A stretch of DNA of 64,000 nt from Natronomonas gomsonensis (GCF_013391635.1 NZ_JACAWU010000001.1:1116001-1180000), one strand, 5' to 3'. Counted from the first letter of the stretch, positions 1 to 8,749 are shown. Notes: generated by a model not told the origin, from the letters alone. Numbers and translations: made by a program.

Positions 1-1470
1 CGCCGGCAGCGGCTCCCGACCGGCGAGGTGGAACGCGGCGCGTTTCCAGAACACCGGGTACTGGTAGTTGAACTTGAAGCTCGAGGCGTCCTCGATGTAG
101 CCGTAGTACAGCACTCGCCCGGGGCCGCGCTCGGCGGTGGCGACGAGCGGCGACCCGTCGCGGAGTTCGACCAGCGACTCGCCCTCTCGAAGTTCGCCGG
201 CGAGGTACTCGTCGGGCGGTTGGAAGTCGATGCCGCGGGTCAACTCCGAGTCGGCAGTTCGCCGAACCGTCGTCCCCGCCTGCAGTCCCGAGGACTCGAC
301 CAACTGGAGGTCGCCGTACCGCTCGGGCATCTCCCGCTGTGCCTGAACTGCGACACCGCCGCCGTCGGCGAGGAGTTCCCGGCCGCTCTCGACGTTCCCC
401 GGCAACAGCGACTCTCCGTTGACGTTGCTGTAGACGATGACGTCGTAGCCGTCGTCGATGGTCGTCGGCGGGCGTTCGACGGTCACGTCCACCGAGTCGA
501 CGACCGACAGCGCCGTCGTCAGGTACCGGTTCTCGTCGTTGGTCAACACCAACACGTCGACGGTCGGGTCCTCGGGGGCGGCCAGCGAGACGCTGTCGTC
601 GACCGCGAAGTCGTCGCCGGGGGACAACTCGGCGCGACTCCGGCCGGCCGGGACGGGGAAGGTTACGGTTTCGGTGTCGCCGCCGTCGAGCTGGAGTTCT
701 CTCTGGCGGTTTCCGAGCGTCACGGTCCTGCTGACGCTGTCGTCGCCGAAGTTCCGGACGGAGAGCGTCACCTCCGAGCCCGAAAACCGGCGGTTGACGA
801 AGCCGACGTTGTCCTCGCCGCCCCGGTCGAACTGCCGGAGGTCGACGGAGATGTCGCGAGCACGGGCGGTCGTCACCGCATCGCCCCAGGAGTCGCCGGC
901 GAAGTCGCTCACGACGACGATGCGGGCGTTCTCGCCGGCCAGCGACGACGCCTGCGAGATGGCGCCCCGGAGGTCACCCGGGGCATCCGTCGGCGAGAGC
1001 TCGGCGAGGAGTCCCCGGGCGTCGCTCGGCGTCCCGCGCTGGATGCGGACGCGGCCGCCGCCCTCGGTCGTCACCACCGACGTGGCGCTCGTGGCCTCCT
1101 CGCGAGCGGCGGCGACCGCGCGGTCGAAGCGAGTTCCCCCGCCGTCGGCCGTCTTCATGCTCGCGCTCGTGTCGACGACGAGCACCGTCTCCTCGACGGT
1201 TTCCCGCTCCGAGACGGGCACGTACGGCGTCGCCAGCGCCGTCGCCAACAGCAGTATCGCCAGTAGCTGTATCAGAAGCAGGACGCTCCGCGAGAGCCGT
1301 TCGAACAGCGGAGTGGTCGCCTGCTGGCGCTCCTCGGCGACCAGAAACCGGAACGTGGGGAGTTCCACCCGTTCGGGGTCCGGGCGGATGAGGTACAACA
1401 CGACGATGGGGACGGCGACGAGGAGGGCGGCTAATCCGAGCGGGGAGAGGAGGACATCCGAGAGGGCCAT
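1..1470 (-). CDS. VWA-domain membrane protein, BatA-like (3' end outside window)
   Basis: I read this frame directly: it is open from an ATG at 1470 to base 1 with no stop, so about 490 residues are visible and the C-terminus lies outside. The N-terminus is the short hydrophobic BatA-type domain, with one membrane segment at about residues 5-25 and a second at about 65-85. It is followed by a von Willebrand A domain with the metal-binding sequence DTSASM. Downstream is a CARDB/glutamine-amidotransferase-like part, including a stretch reading YYGYIEDASSFKFNYQYP near the end. Members of this family usually sit with MoxR ATPase and DUF58 genes; those would lie off the left edge. An A-rich box (rc of 1492-1505) about 27 nt upstream suggests a leaderless transcript. 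Family-level call is firm; the biological role is not. Confidence 0.85.
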   Translation of the reverse strand, partial: MALSDVLLSPLGLAALLVAVPIVVLYLIRPDPERVELPTFRFLVAEERQQATTPLFERLSRSVLLLIQLLAILLLATALATPYVPVSERETVEETVLVVDTSASMKTADGGGTRFDRAVAAAREEATSATSVVTTEGGGRVRIQRGTPSDARGLLAELSPTDAPGDLRGAISQASSLAGENARIVVVSDFAGDSWGDAVTTARARDISVDLRQFDRGGEDNVGFVNRRFSGSEVTLSVRNFGDDSVSRTVTLGNRQRELQLDGGDTETVTFPVPAGRSRAELSPGDDFAVDDSVSLAAPEDPTVDVLVLTNDENRYLTTALSVVDSVDVTVERPPTTIDDGYDVIVYSNVNGESLLPGNVESGRELLADGGGVAVQAQREMPERYGDLQLVESSGLQAGTTVRRTADSELTRGIDFQPPDEYLAGELREGESLVELRDGSPLVATAERGPGRVLYYGYIEDASSFKFNYQYPVFWKRAAFHLAGREPLPA

Positions 1471-1592
1471 TGCCGAGTGCACACCGCGCAGTCGTATTTT
1501 TCTTGTGCTGTCGGGCATCGGGGCCGGAGAAGTCGCCGTCAGGTGTTGGGAAAAATCTCACCCGCTGCTCGTGAACTGAAAACGACGAGAAG

Positions 1593-1677
1593 CGCCGAGG
1601 GTGAGATTTGAACTCACGTGTCCTGACGGACAGTTGCTCTCGAAGCAACCGCCTTGGCCGGGCTAGGCTACCTCGGC
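1593..1677 (-). tRNA. tRNA-Ser (anticodon CGA)
   Basis: The minus strand folds into a complete class II tRNA. The acceptor arms GCCGAGG and CCTCGGC pair perfectly, the D stem is GCC/GGC, and the anticodon stem GTTGC/GCAAC encloses loop TTCGAGA, giving anticodon CGA. The long variable arm TGTCC/GGACA is diagnostic for serine, and the T stem GTGAG/CTCAC encloses TTCAAAT. Discriminator base is G and CCA is not encoded. No intron is present. It reads UCG serine codons, which are common in this GC-rich genome. A TATA-like GATAAAACC (rc of 1701-1709) lies about 27 nt upstream, and a short T run follows the gene. Confidence 0.97.
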
Positions 1678-1760
1678 TCGATTGGACGTGGGCGTGTGTC
1701 GGTTTTATCGGTTTCGGTCCGGGATGGCCGGGCGCTTCGCCGTCGCCGTGTGTCGCCCGC

Positions 1761-2186
1761 TCAATCGCTGACGACGACGACCGGCACCGGCGCCTCCGAG
1801 AGCAGTCGCTCGGTCGTACTCCCCAACACGAGCCGTTTGAACGCCGACCGTCCTGTCGCCCCGAGGACGACCACGTCGGCGCCGGTTCGGGCGATGGCCT
1901 CCAGTATGCGCTCCGGTGGCGGTCCCTCCTCGATGGTCGTCTCGCAGTCGATGCCGGCTTCCTCGGCGGCCCGTTCGACCGCCTCGAGCGCCTCGCGGGC
2001 GTCCGAACGGAGGTTCTCTCTCACCTCCTCGGGGTCGACGATGGCATTGTCGTAGGCGGTTCGGGTCTCGACGACCGAGACGGCGTGGACCGTCGCACCG
2101 GTTCCGGACGCCAGTGTCAACGCGTGTTCGGTCGCAGCCTGTGAGTCCTCGCTGCCGTCGGCGGCGAGCAGAATGTCGTCGTACAT
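1761..2186 (-). CDS. Universal stress protein, UspA family
   Basis: A 141-residue single UspA domain. It starts MYDDILLAADGS, the usual first beta strand with an Asp that contacts nucleotide, and ends with the ATP-binding signature GATGRSAFKRLVLGST (G-x2-G-x9-G-S/T), so it is of the ATP-binding subtype. UspA proteins are small cytosolic dimers that bind ATP and are made under stress; no specific partner can be named here. It is one of two free-standing UspA genes in the first 4 kb, and a third copy is fused to a permease at 8.8 kb. Start ATG is at 2186; the next gene upstream begins 42 nt away in the same direction. Confidence 0.93.
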   Translation of the reverse strand: MYDDILLAADGSEDSQAATEHALTLASGTGATVHAVSVVETRTAYDNAIVDPEEVRENLRSDAREALEAVERAAEEAGIDCETTIEEGPPPERILEAIARTGADVVVLGATGRSAFKRLVLGSTTERLLSEAPVPVVVVSD

Positions 2187-2228
2187 GCGGAGCGATACGG
2201 CGACCGGGGTGATAAATCCGCGACCGGC

Positions 2229-3098
2229 CTACCTCTCGACGCGTTCGCCGTTCGGCGTCGCCCTGTGTTCGGCCCGGCCGCCGAGCGTTTCGAAGTCGAA
2301 GTCGGTGAACTCCTCGGGGACGGTTCCCTCTCGGGCGTAGAGATACAGCGCCGTCTTGGCGATGCCGCGGATGGTCTGGCCGACGAGATACGCCACGAGC
2401 AGTCCGAAGACGACGACGAAGGCGCCCGTGAGCAAGCCGGCACCGGGAGAGACGGTGGCGATGACACCACCGAAGACGACGGCGACGAGGACGGCAACGA
2501 CGGCCAAAAGCAGTTGGATGAGTCCCAATCCGAGTCCGGCACCGAGGGTCTCACCCCACGTGTCGGCGAACGTCTCCGCACTGCGGGAGAACATCGACTT
2601 CACGTCGACGTCCTCGAAGACGATGACCGGGATGATGAAGAACGTCGTAATCGTCCACCCGAGCGAGAACAGCGACGCGGCAATACCGGAGAGGGGGTTG
2701 TTCGACTCCTCTAACTGTCGGATGAGGAGGCTCACGACGGCGGCGATGGCCGACCACACGGCGATGGTTCCCTTCATTCGCCAGGCGGCGCCGACCGACC
2801 GACGGACCGAGGGCTCGCGCTCGTGGAACGTGTCGTTGACGGCGTGGACGAGTGCGGCGGTAAAAAGCGAGGCGGTGAACGTCGTCACGAAGTACAGTAC
2901 GAACAGCGCGACGTACTCGGCGATGCCGCCGCCGAGGAAGCCGGCGACGAACACGCCGAAATACAGGAACACGAAGAAGACGGTCGTCGCGACGCCGCTT
3001 ATCACCGGAAACGCGAGCAGTTTCGGGTGCTCGCGGAGGACAGTGAGGCTGTCGAGCGACAGCGTCAGGCCGGTTTTGAGATTGGCGAAGATTCCCAT
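2229..3098 (-). CDS. DUF6159-type multi-pass membrane protein
   Basis: A 289-residue integral membrane protein. The N-terminus (LKTGLTLSLDSLTVLREHPKL then a hydrophobic stretch) matches the pattern of the archaeal DUF6159 family as I know it. About six membrane segments are visible: residues 30-55, 60-85, 110-130, 140-165, 190-215 and 220-245. A charged cytosolic C-terminal tail of about 40 residues carries RGIAKTALYLYAREGTVP, typical of the family. Function is unknown for the family. It lies between two UspA genes on the same strand, but spacing to each is enough for separate promoters; AT-rich sequence (about 3119-3125) precedes the start. Confidence 0.8.
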   Translation of the reverse strand: MGIFANLKTGLTLSLDSLTVLREHPKLLAFPVISGVATTVFFVFLYFGVFVAGFLGGGIAEYVALFVLYFVTTFTASLFTAALVHAVNDTFHEREPSVRRSVGAAWRMKGTIAVWSAIAAVVSLLIRQLEESNNPLSGIAASLFSLGWTITTFFIIPVIVFEDVDVKSMFSRSAETFADTWGETLGAGLGLGLIQLLLAVVAVLVAVVFGGVIATVSPGAGLLTGAFVVVFGLLVAYLVGQTIRGIAKTALYLYAREGTVPEEFTDFDFETLGGRAEHRATPNGERVER

Positions 3099-3205
3099 GC
3101 CCCGACATGAGTCGGTTCAGTATATAAACGCTCAGACGATGCCAGTGTGCGCTCGACCGATGACGTAGGCGTAGACGATGAGGTAATCGCCGAGCAGTTC
3201 GGCAA

Positions 3206-3628
3206 TCACTCGCGGTCGCGGACGACGGTGACGGGGACAGGCGACCGACGGATGACCGTCTCGGCGACGCTCCCCAACAGAACCCGTGTGATGCCGTCCC
3301 GACCGTGGCTGCCGATGACTATCTGGTCGACGGAGGCGTCCTCGGCGTAGTCGATAATCGCCCGCGAGGGACGGCCGACGACGGAGTCGGTTTCGATTTC
3401 GACGCCCAACTCTTCCCCGCGTTCGACGGCCTCCCCGAGGACGGTTTCGGCGCGCTTCTCGGCGGAGCCGAGCCAGTCTTCGCCCGTCGCCGGTCCCCAC
3501 GCGGTGGCGCCCTCCACCGGGTCCATGACGTACAGCGCAGTGATGTCGTCGTCGGCGAACCGCTCGAAGGCGTGGTCGAGTGCCGCCTCCGCCGGGTCGG
3601 AACCGTCCGTGGGAACGAGCACGTGCAT
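3206..3628 (-). CDS. Universal stress protein, UspA family
   Basis: A 140-residue UspA domain starting MHVLVPTDGSDPAEAAL and ending with GSHGRDGITRVLLGSV, the ATP-binding G-x2-G-x9-GS pattern. An in-frame ATG nine codons upstream (3655) exists, but the TATA-like element TTTATGTATATC (rc of 3647-3658) is centred 25 nt before the ATG at 3628, which fits a leaderless message starting at 3628, and the family normally begins at this Met. It is divergent from the PfkB-like gene, so the single AT-rich element may serve both directions. The role is nucleotide-binding stress protein; nothing more specific is visible. Confidence 0.92.
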   Translation of the reverse strand: MHVLVPTDGSDPAEAALDHAFERFADDDITALYVMDPVEGATAWGPATGEDWLGSAEKRAETVLGEAVERGEELGVEIETDSVVGRPSRAIIDYAEDASVDQIVIGSHGRDGITRVLLGSVAETVIRRSPVPVTVVRDRE

Positions 3629-3646
3629 GTGCTGTGCTATCAGGCC

Positions 3647-3658
3647 GATATACATAAA
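3647..3658. promoter_or_regulatory. TATA-like element between UspA and PfkB genes
   Basis: GATATACATAAA is the only AT-rich stretch in the 69-bp divergent gap. On the minus strand it is centred about 25 nt before the UspA start (leaderless spacing). On the plus strand it would place transcription near 3678, about 20 nt ahead of the PfkB-like start. Confidence 0.5.
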
Positions 3659-3697
3659 CCCGGGAGGCCTTTCAACGGCGCCCCCGAGTCACACGCC

Positions 3698-4660
3698 ATG
3701 TACGACGCCGTACCTTCGCTGGTCGAACCCACCGTCCGTGTGGCGGCGTTCCCCGACGGGAGCGTCGACACCTTCCAGCGAGTTCGTGCGAAAGACGGCC
3801 AGCGGCTCTCGACGGCAGCCTTCCGCGAGGCCATCGTCGAGGGTCGCCCACAGGGGTTTCACATCGACACACTCGCCATCGAGGCCGGTGGACAGGCCGT
3901 CAACGCCGCCCAGCAGGCCCACGCCCTCGGCGACGACGTGCGACTCGACGGCTGTCTCGACGACGACCGATTCGCCTTCCCGTTCGAAACACACTCGTTC
4001 GGTGACCCCTCGGCCGTCTCCATCCACGAGTTCTCCGACGGCGACCTCACCTACGCCGAGGTTAGCGACGACGTTGCCGACTGGACCCACGAGGACTTCG
4101 AGACCGTCCCCGACGCCGACGCCTACGTCTGTGGGAACTGGGCCTCCGTCGACGGGATGACGGACTCGCTGACCGCACTCGCCGACCGCCTCGAGGGCCG
4201 GACACTCGTCTTCGACCCCGGCGATGTGACGACCGCACCGGCCGCCGAGATACGCGATTGTTTCGCGGCGCTCACGACGCTCGACGACGCCGTCGACGTG
4301 GCCGTCAGCGTCAACGGTCGGGAACTGACGGCGATTGCCGACGCTCTCGCTGTCGCGGACGACGTTCGGGCGGTTCGAGACGACGCGGGGGTGTTCGCGG
4401 TGGTCAGACACGAAGCGGATGCCGCCGCGGCCGCGACCCGAGCGGACGACGCCGTCGTCGAGAACTTCGACCCGAACGGTCCCCTCCGCCAAACCGGTGG
4501 CGGCGACCGCTTCAGCGCCGGCCTCGCCCACGGGTTGGCCGTCGGCGGAGATATCGGCCCCGCGGTGGCGCTCGGCAACTGCTGTGCGAGTTACTACGTC
4601 GCCACCGGAACGACCGGAACTGCCGACGACATCGCGGCGATGGCGGCCGAGCAGGCGTGA
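3698..4660 (+). CDS. PfkB-family carbohydrate/nucleoside kinase
   Basis: A 320-residue protein with the ribokinase-like fold. Near the N-terminus IEAGGQAVNAAQQAHALG (about residues 65-82) corresponds to the substrate-binding GG motif, and near the C-terminus GGGDRFSAGLAHGLA is the PfkB signature, with Asp at about 270 as catalytic base and the preceding glycines as anion hole. It should phosphorylate a sugar or nucleoside with ATP; the substrate cannot be inferred. The open frame extends upstream across the divergent UspA gene, but the ATG at 3698 is the first start outside that gene and gives family length. It ends in convergence with an alpha/beta hydrolase, with a strong hairpin in between. 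Confidence 0.88.
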   Translation: MYDAVPSLVEPTVRVAAFPDGSVDTFQRVRAKDGQRLSTAAFREAIVEGRPQGFHIDTLAIEAGGQAVNAAQQAHALGDDVRLDGCLDDDRFAFPFETHSFGDPSAVSIHEFSDGDLTYAEVSDDVADWTHEDFETVPDADAYVCGNWASVDGMTDSLTALADRLEGRTLVFDPGDVTTAPAAEIRDCFAALTTLDDAVDVAVSVNGRELTAIADALAVADDVRAVRDDAGVFAVVRHEADAAAAATRADDAVVENFDPNGPLRQTGGGDRFSAGLAHGLAVGGDIGPAVALGNCCASYYVATGTTGTADDIAAMAAEQA

Positions 4661-4690
4661 GCGCGGCTGGCGGCGTAAAACCAAGGTGGG

Positions 4691-4727
4691 AAGACGGGGG
4701 TCGGCCGGGCAGGCCGGCCCCCGTCTT
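4691..4727. terminator. Long GC hairpin between convergent genes
   Basis: Arms AAGACGGGGGTCGGCC (4691-4706) and GGCCGGCCCCCGTCTT (4712-4727) pair over 16 bp, with one G.T wobble, around a 5-nt loop. It sits between the stops of the convergent PfkB-like (+) and hydrolase (-) genes. Flanking CCAAGGTG (4681) and CACCCTTGG (4741) could extend the stem with a bulge. There is no T run, so its role as a terminator or mRNA-end stabiliser is inferred from position. No gene is seen in 4661-4863. Confidence 0.55.
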
Positions 4728-4863
4728 GGGTGGGTGGGGGCACCCTTGGGGCACGCTGGCTTTCCAGCCAGTACGGGAGTAGAGGCGCGTATGGTACTTG
4801 ATGGCACCTTTCGACTCAGTTGCCGATACGCCCGGTGCTGTCCGGGTGCGTCGACCGACCCGT

Positions 4864-5748
4864 CTACGAGAGATGGCGGTCGAGGAAGCCACCCTGCGTC
4901 TCGACGGCACGCTCGAAGGGACGGCCGTCGTAGGGGCCGAAGTGCCCGCAGTCGAGGCGCAGCACTTCGACGTGGTCGAGGCGGTCGGCCAACCGCTCGG
5001 CGGCCGCCGGCGGGACGATGTTGTCCTCCCGGGCGATGGTGAGGAGGACGGGACAGTCGACCTCGCTGGCTCGCGAAATCGGCCGGTACATCGGCACCTG
5101 AAGCGCGATTCGCGCCGGGCAGGCGTTCTCCCAGTCGGTGTCCTCCGGGACGATGTCGAGATACCCCGCCTTCGCGCCGGGGGTGTTCAGCATCGCGAAC
5201 TCGTCGGTGTCGCCGACGATGGGGACGGTGTGTGGGGTCCGGCGGAACAGTCCCCGAACGGCGTCTTTGAGGCCGTGTTTCGTCGCTTCGAGCGGGTAGC
5301 CGATTCCCGAGTTCCGCGTGAGGTGGAGAAGCGTCGCGAGGCCGTCGACGAACGGCACCTGTGCGGCGACGGCGTCGACCTCACGACGGGCGGCCGTCTC
5401 GATGACGTGACCGCCGCTGAACGACGACCCCCACAGTGCAACGCGGTCGCCCTCGACCGATTCGAGGTCGCGGACGTGGTCGACCGCGGCGAGCCAGTCG
5501 GCGCGATGCCGGAACGGGTCGACGAGTTGCTCGGTCCCCTCCGAGTCGCCGAACCCGCGGTAATCGAAGAGGAAGGTGGCGAGGCCGTGTTCGGCGAACC
5601 GTTCGGCGAAGGCTGGCAACCGAAACGACCGCTCGGCGCCGAAGCCGTGGCTCATCACGACGACCGGCGGGTTCTCGGCGTCGGGCAGGTACAACTCGGC
5701 ACTACAGCGCTTGCCGGCGCTTTCGAACTGCGTCTGCTGTCGGTCCAT
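4864..5748 (-). CDS. Alpha/beta hydrolase
   Basis: A 294-residue cytosolic alpha/beta-hydrolase. The oxyanion region MSHGFGAERSFRLPAFAERF (about 32-51), a FDYRGFGDSEG motif, the nucleophile elbow GSSFSGGHV (Ser at about 110), and a late GHFGPYDG supplying the catalytic His are all visible; the Asp is likely in TIAREDNIVPP. It most resembles the YqkD/DUF1749-like and prolyl-peptidase-shaped members. No signal peptide is present. The substrate is an ester or peptide and is not specified. It converges with the PfkB-like kinase and lies 46 nt downstream of the HtrA-like protease start-to-stop order on the same strand. Confidence 0.87.
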   Translation of the reverse strand: MDRQQTQFESAGKRCSAELYLPDAENPPVVVMSHGFGAERSFRLPAFAERFAEHGLATFLFDYRGFGDSEGTEQLVDPFRHRADWLAAVDHVRDLESVEGDRVALWGSSFSGGHVIETAARREVDAVAAQVPFVDGLATLLHLTRNSGIGYPLEATKHGLKDAVRGLFRRTPHTVPIVGDTDEFAMLNTPGAKAGYLDIVPEDTDWENACPARIALQVPMYRPISRASEVDCPVLLTIAREDNIVPPAAAERLADRLDHVEVLRLDCGHFGPYDGRPFERAVETQGGFLDRHLS

Positions 5749-5794
5749 ATCGGTTACTCGGTCGCCAGGCCTATCGGTGTACCGCCGACGAGGC

Positions 5795-6850
5795 TTACTG
5801 CTCCGGCGGCGGTCGAGAGCCGATAGGAACGCGAATCTCGGTCGCTTCGCCGTCGCGGACGACGGTCGCGTCGACGCGGTCGCCCGGCGACAACTCCAGT
5901 GCCAGCGTCGTCCCGAGGTCGGCGTTGGAGTCGATTACGTTGCCGGCGAGTTCGACGAGCGTGTCCCCGCCGGTCGGGACGGTTCGGCCGTCGACGGTCG
6001 TCTCGCCGTCGGCACCGCGGAGCGTCTGGTCTGTGGGTCCGGAGTCGAGTACCTCGACGACGTAGATGCCGCGGGCCTCTGGAAGGTCGTTGGCTTCGGC
6101 GATGGCGGGCGTGACGGGCAACAGCGAGATGCCGAGGAACGGGTGACTGTACGTCCCCGTCTCTATCAATTCGGGCAGAACGCGGCGGGCGAGCAGCGGC
6201 GACACCGCGAAGCCGACGCTCGTGCCCGCGCCGGCGACGGCGATGCCGGTGACCTCGTTGTCCATCGTGACCAGCGGACCGCCGCTGTTGCCGGGGTCGA
6301 GGCCGGCGTCGGTCTGGACGGTGTTCGGAATCGAGAAGCCCGAAGGGCTCGAAAGCGAGCGGTTCTTGCCGCTGATGATGCCCGTCGAGACGGAGGATTC
6401 GAGGCCGAAGGGACTGCCCAACGCGAGCACCTCCGTGCCGACCGGCGGCACGCTGTCGACGAGCGACAGCGGCCGCGCGTAGTCGGGGATGTCCGTCGAC
6501 AGGACGGCGAGGTCGGCGTACACGTCGGTTGCGGTGACGCCGGCCTCACGCCACTCGCCGCGTTCGAAGCGAACGTCGACTCGGTCTGCGTCGCCGACGA
6601 CGTGTTGGTTCGTGACGACGTAGTCGTCGTAGACGAAGCCTGAGCCGCCGCCACCGCCGGCGGTCCCGACGAAGGCGACGGATTCGATGGTGGCGTCGTA
6701 GACGACGGTGTACGGCGAGTCGCGGTCCGGTTCGGCTCCCGAAGGGGTGACCGAGTCCGGCGGCGCTCGTCGGCCGCTCGAACAGCCCGCCAGCCCCGCG
6801 GCCACGCCGGCGGCGCCCGCGAGGAATCGGCGACGCGTCTGGTTGGTCAT
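5795..6850 (-). CDS. HtrA/DegP-like serine protease, Tat lipoprotein
   Basis: A 351-residue secreted protease. The N-terminus MTNQTRRRFLAGAAG carries a twin-arginine motif followed by lipobox LAGC (Cys23), so it is predicted to be Tat-exported and lipid-anchored outside the membrane. The trypsin-like domain shows His83 (TNQHVVGD), Asp113 (YADLAVL) and Ser189 (GLDPGNSGGPLV). A PDZ domain follows at about 245-345, with carboxylate-binding loop FLGIS. An upstream in-frame extension to 7042 is rejected because the Tat signal defines the start at 6850. Role: extracytoplasmic protein quality control. It is followed by the alpha/beta hydrolase gene 46 nt downstream. Confidence 0.94.
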   Translation of the reverse strand: MTNQTRRRFLAGAAGVAAGLAGCSSGRRAPPDSVTPSGAEPDRDSPYTVVYDATIESVAFVGTAGGGGGSGFVYDDYVVTNQHVVGDADRVDVRFERGEWREAGVTATDVYADLAVLSTDIPDYARPLSLVDSVPPVGTEVLALGSPFGLESSVSTGIISGKNRSLSSPSGFSIPNTVQTDAGLDPGNSGGPLVTMDNEVTGIAVAGAGTSVGFAVSPLLARRVLPELIETGTYSHPFLGISLLPVTPAIAEANDLPEARGIYVVEVLDSGPTDQTLRGADGETTVDGRTVPTGGDTLVELAGNVIDSNADLGTTLALELSPGDRVDATVVRDGEATEIRVPIGSRPPPEQ

Positions 6851-6915
6851 ACGGCTCGTTGGGGTCCGACCCGAAAAGTGCCTTCGGCTCCGGTAGTGCG
6901 GGGGGCAGGAGCGTG

Positions 6916-7683
6916 TTATTCGACGGACTGTTGGCGCCACGTCGTCCGGTCGTACATCCGCTCGACCTCGCCTTCCTGTTGACGGATGGTGACCGCGGTG
7001 TCGAAGAGGAACGCCGCGACGAGGACGGTGCCGACCAGCCACAGTGCGTCGACGGCGCCCGCATCCAGCGGCGCGACGCTGGCGAGGAGGTCAGTCATCA
7101 CGATGGCGACGACACAGACGATGCTCGGAAGCAGGTGTCGGGTCAGCGCCGACAGCGTCGTGCCCTCGTATCGGCGGACGGTCTGGACGGCGTACAGAAC
7201 CGCCCAGACCGACGCACCGACCCAGCCGACGGCGACGACCGGGCGCGTCCACTCGCCTTCGAGGAGGAAGCCGGCCCACCACGCGACGACGAAGACGCCG
7301 ACGACGAGGAGGTCGACCCACGTCGGGAGCAGTCGCGACGCTCCGTCCGCCGTCCGCTCGGCGAGGTACATCGCGCGGATGCCCAACGCGACGAAGAGGA
7401 TGAAAAACAGCACCGCGCCTTCGGTGAAGGCATCGAGCCACGGGAGGTCGGTCAGTTCGGCGGCGATACCGGAGACGCCGTAGACGACGGCGGCGCCGAT
7501 GCCGACCGCGAGATACCCCCATTCGTAGTCGAACCCCTCGGCGAGTACGTCTTTCACGTACGTAACGAGGTACCCGAGTAGTATCGCGGCCGCGATTCCG
7601 ATAGCGCCGTAGGCCAACAGTCGAGCGACGAAGACGGTCGTCGCCGGGTCACCGCCACCGACGAAGGTGTACACTGCGTCCAT
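6916..7683 (-). CDS. Multi-pass membrane protein of unknown function
   Basis: A 255-residue protein with seven to eight hydrophobic helices (about residues 15-35, 50-70, 78-98, 115-135, 140-160, 185-205, 215-235) and a charged C-terminal tail ending in WRQQSVE. No catalytic motif is recognised. The start is uncertain: ATG at 7683 gives MDAVYTFVGGG, while ATG at 7710 adds nine residues (MHSGVGPAG); both are in the 82-bp divergent gap to the lipoprotein gene at 7766. I chose the inner start because the added residues look like untranslated GC-rich leader containing a GGGGG ribosome-binding-like run. Function not recognised. Confidence 0.72.
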   Translation of the reverse strand: MDAVYTFVGGGDPATTVFVARLLAYGAIGIAAAILLGYLVTYVKDVLAEGFDYEWGYLAVGIGAAVVYGVSGIAAELTDLPWLDAFTEGAVLFFILFVALGIRAMYLAERTADGASRLLPTWVDLLVVGVFVVAWWAGFLLEGEWTRPVVAVGWVGASVWAVLYAVQTVRRYEGTTLSALTRHLLPSIVCVVAIVMTDLLASVAPLDAGAVDALWLVGTVLVAAFLFDTAVTIRQQEGEVERMYDRTTWRQQSVE

Positions 7684-7765
7684 ACCCGCCGGTCCGACCC
7701 CCGAGTGCATAGGTGTTGGTCCTCTCGACCGCAAGGCACTTCGAGTCGACCCCACGACTTCGGAC

Positions 7766-8173
7766 ATGGCACCGACCCGCCGACGGCTCCTCGAAGCGGC
7801 GGCGCTCGGGACGGCACTCGGCGTCGCGGGCTGTCTGGACGCCCCCAGCCGGAGCTGTTCGGGGGCGACGGTCCGGCTGTCGCTGTCGCCGGTCGATACC
7901 GTCGCGGAGCCACTCGTCCTCGACACGGAGGGGCTGTCGACGGCCGCGAACGCGGTGCTCGAGGCCGCCGTCGACGGCGAGTACGTCGAACGCTGCGTCG
8001 CGTGGACGCCGCAACCCGACGAGACGGGGCCCTCGGAGGGCCTCCGTGCGGTCGGCGAGCGCCTCGAATCCCACGCCGGCGTCGACCTCGATGGGCGGAC
8101 CGAACCGGTCGCGGTCGACGCCCGCCGCGACGGCGAGAACTACCACCTGCGGCTCGACATCGAGCAGGGCTGA
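7766..8173 (+). CDS. Small Tat lipoprotein, unknown function
   Basis: A 135-residue protein. MAPTRRRLLEAAALGTALG is a twin-arginine signal, followed by lipobox VAGC (Cys at about 23) and then a short mature domain rich in Asp/Glu. Two further Cys (about residues 30 and 76) could form a disulfide. It is predicted to be Tat-exported and lipid-anchored at the cell surface. The mature part, with VRLSLSPVDTVAEPLVLDTEGLS near its start, does not match a family I can name. The track frame extends upstream but the signal peptide fixes the start at 7766. It is divergent from a membrane protein and 57 nt before the DUF2062 gene. Confidence 0.8.
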   Translation: MAPTRRRLLEAAALGTALGVAGCLDAPSRSCSGATVRLSLSPVDTVAEPLVLDTEGLSTAANAVLEAAVDGEYVERCVAWTPQPDETGPSEGLRAVGERLESHAGVDLDGRTEPVAVDARRDGENYHLRLDIEQG

Positions 8174-8230
8174 CGGCGGTCGCGAGGGTCGAAGTAGTCG
8201 ATAGCTTCTTTTCGATATAGCCGAAAGGAG

Positions 8231-8749
8231 ATGGCAATGGGAGGATTGCGGCGACGACTGCAGGGATACGTCCAGCGCGTCCGCGAGGAACTCCACGACG
8301 CGCTTACGGAGGAACACACCCCCAATCAGGTCGCCTACAGTTTCGCCATCGGCGTGTTCATCACGGCCCTGCCGACGCTCGGAACCGGCGTCCTCATGTT
8401 CTTCATCATCGCGTACCTCTTCGCAAACGTCTCCCGCATCGCACTGTTCGCCTCCGTGCTCGTCCTCAACCCCGTCGCGAAGTGGGGCGTCTACGGATCG
8501 AGTTTCTGGCTCGGCTCGAAACTGCTCGGCCCCGTCGAGTCGATGACCGTCGAGGAGGTGTCGCTGTCGGCGGCCCCCGAGGTGGTCGTCCGACTGGTGA
8601 CGGGCAACGTCATCCTCGCAGTAATTTTCACCGTCATCGCCTACGTCGCCGCCTACCGCCTGACGATGGAGTACCGTCGCCGCCGCGGTGAAATCGGCGC
8701 CGTCGAGGAACGACTCTCGGGACTGACCGACCGCTTTTCGGACCGGTAG
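8231..8749 (+). CDS. DUF2062 membrane protein
   Basis: A 172-residue protein with the DUF2062 pattern: an amphipathic N-terminus with HTPNQVAYSFAIGVFITALP, a Gly-rich first hairpin, then the LNPVAKWGVYGSSFWLG motif near residues 80-97, and about four membrane helices. A short charged C-terminal tail follows. Family function is unsettled. An in-frame second ATG (8237, MGGLRRR) is possible; a purine-rich GGAG lies just before the first ATG. It converges with the APC permease gene, whose stop lies 1 nt past this stop. Confidence 0.88.
   Translation: MAMGGLRRRLQGYVQRVREELHDALTEEHTPNQVAYSFAIGVFITALPTLGTGVLMFFIIAYLFANVSRIALFASVLVLNPVAKWGVYGSSFWLGSKLLGPVESMTVEEVSLSAAPEVVVRLVTGNVILAVIFTVIAYVAAYRLTMEYRRRRGEIGAVEERLSGLTDRFSDR

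Noticed and set aside
28..1579. Plus-strand open frames over the first 1.5 kb
   Set aside because: Shadows of the minus-strand VWA gene, which runs off the left edge.
3305..3697. N-terminal extension of the PfkB-like frame
   Set aside because: Overlaps the divergent UspA gene and contains no kinase features; the family length fits the ATG at 3698.
6851..7042. N-terminal extension of the HtrA-like frame
   Set aside because: Would bury the Tat signal and lipobox that begin at 6850.
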